A stretch of 20,878 nt of DNA from CAZQBY01 sp964540655. GTDB lineage: Archaea; Altiarchaeota; Altiarchaeia; JAFGQM01. The notes beneath the pieces were generated by a model, which was not told where the DNA came from, ran no database searches, and saw only the letters and a program-made list of their open reading frames with translations. The position numbers were made by a program, and so were the translations under genes. Below, piece by piece: positions 20,825-20,878 of this stretch. Numbering within the stretch: position 1 is the first letter of the stretch; each line of letters opens with the position of its first letter. The stretch covers positions 1 to 20,878 of the forward strand of contig CAZINR010000018.1 of the NCBI GenBank assembly GCA_964540655.1, written 5' to 3'.

Positions 20825-20878
20825 GTTAAACGTAAGCTTTTTATAGGTATCCTTTCAAAAGTTAACAGTTTATTGTTT
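20825..20878. promoter_or_regulatory. AT-rich upstream region of the winged-helix regulator gene
   Basis: This 54-base stretch reaches the window edge. The minus strand has CCTATAAAAAGC (20836-20847) only about 17 bases from the regulator ATG, too close for a leaderless TATA box. On the plus strand the same element reads GCTTTTTATAGG and would suit a rightward gene starting beyond the edge. GTTAA occurs at 20825 and again at 20861. No start codon of a rightward gene is visible. Confidence 0.3.

Noticed and set aside
1..20878. CRISPR array, tRNA/rRNA genes, insertion sequences
   Set aside because: No regularly spaced repeats, cloverleaf-like sequences, transposase motifs or terminal inverted repeats were seen, and intergenic gaps are all about 110 bases or less.

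Overview
The window is archaeal. It holds archaeal or archaeal-eukaryotic informational genes (ABCE1/Rli1, the RNA polymerase stalk subunit Rpo7, Spt4, ribosomal proteins S24e and S27ae, the archaeal GTP-dependent dephospho-CoA kinase, TrmI, an Fcf1-like PIN protein) and archaeal-type N-glycosylation genes (an Alg7/AglH-like GlcNAc-phosphate transferase and an AglB/Stt3 oligosaccharyltransferase). Genes are tightly packed, often with ATGA stop/start overlaps. Some starts look leaderless, others have a short GGTG-type Shine-Dalgarno. I cannot place the lineage from this sequence alone; a DPANN or other uncultivated archaeon is possible.

Region 1 (1-12258) is a glycan-assembly block, almost all on the minus strand. 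In transcription order it contains a HAD phosphatase, AglB, the GlcNAc-1-P transferase that starts the lipid-linked glycan, a UDP-sugar 4-epimerase, a UDP-ManNAc-dehydrogenase-type enzyme, then (after a plus-strand radical SAM/SPASM gene) two GT4 glycosyltransferases, a CDP-paratose/tyvelose-type epimerase and a GT4 cut by the window edge. The pathway reads as activated-sugar synthesis, lipid-linked glycan assembly, then transfer to protein outside the cell.

The standout is the 1258-residue AglB. After the usual catalytic part it carries an FKBP prolyl-isomerase domain and then a cysteine-rich, CxxC-containing thioredoxin-like tail. It also has an eight-cysteine insertion in its extracellular catalytic part. 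This looks like a glycosyltransferase, proline isomerase and disulfide catalyst on one chain, a single-polypeptide parallel to the eukaryotic OST with its Ost3/Ost6 thioredoxin subunit.

Region 2 (12259-16402) has ABCE1 on the plus strand, converging on a minus-strand transcription/translation cluster: FKBP, rpo7, spt4, dephospho-CoA kinase, rps24e, rps27ae. Spt4 is only 59 codons. S24e carries a long charged tail.

Region 3 (16429-20878) has a membrane pyrophosphatase with K+-dependence and possible Na+-pump signatures, an Fcf1-like PIN protein divergent from a YkgJ-type cysteine-cluster protein, TrmI and a winged-helix regulator. No tRNA, rRNA, CRISPR array, insertion sequence or phage gene was recognised. 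No stretch longer than about 110 bases lacks a gene.
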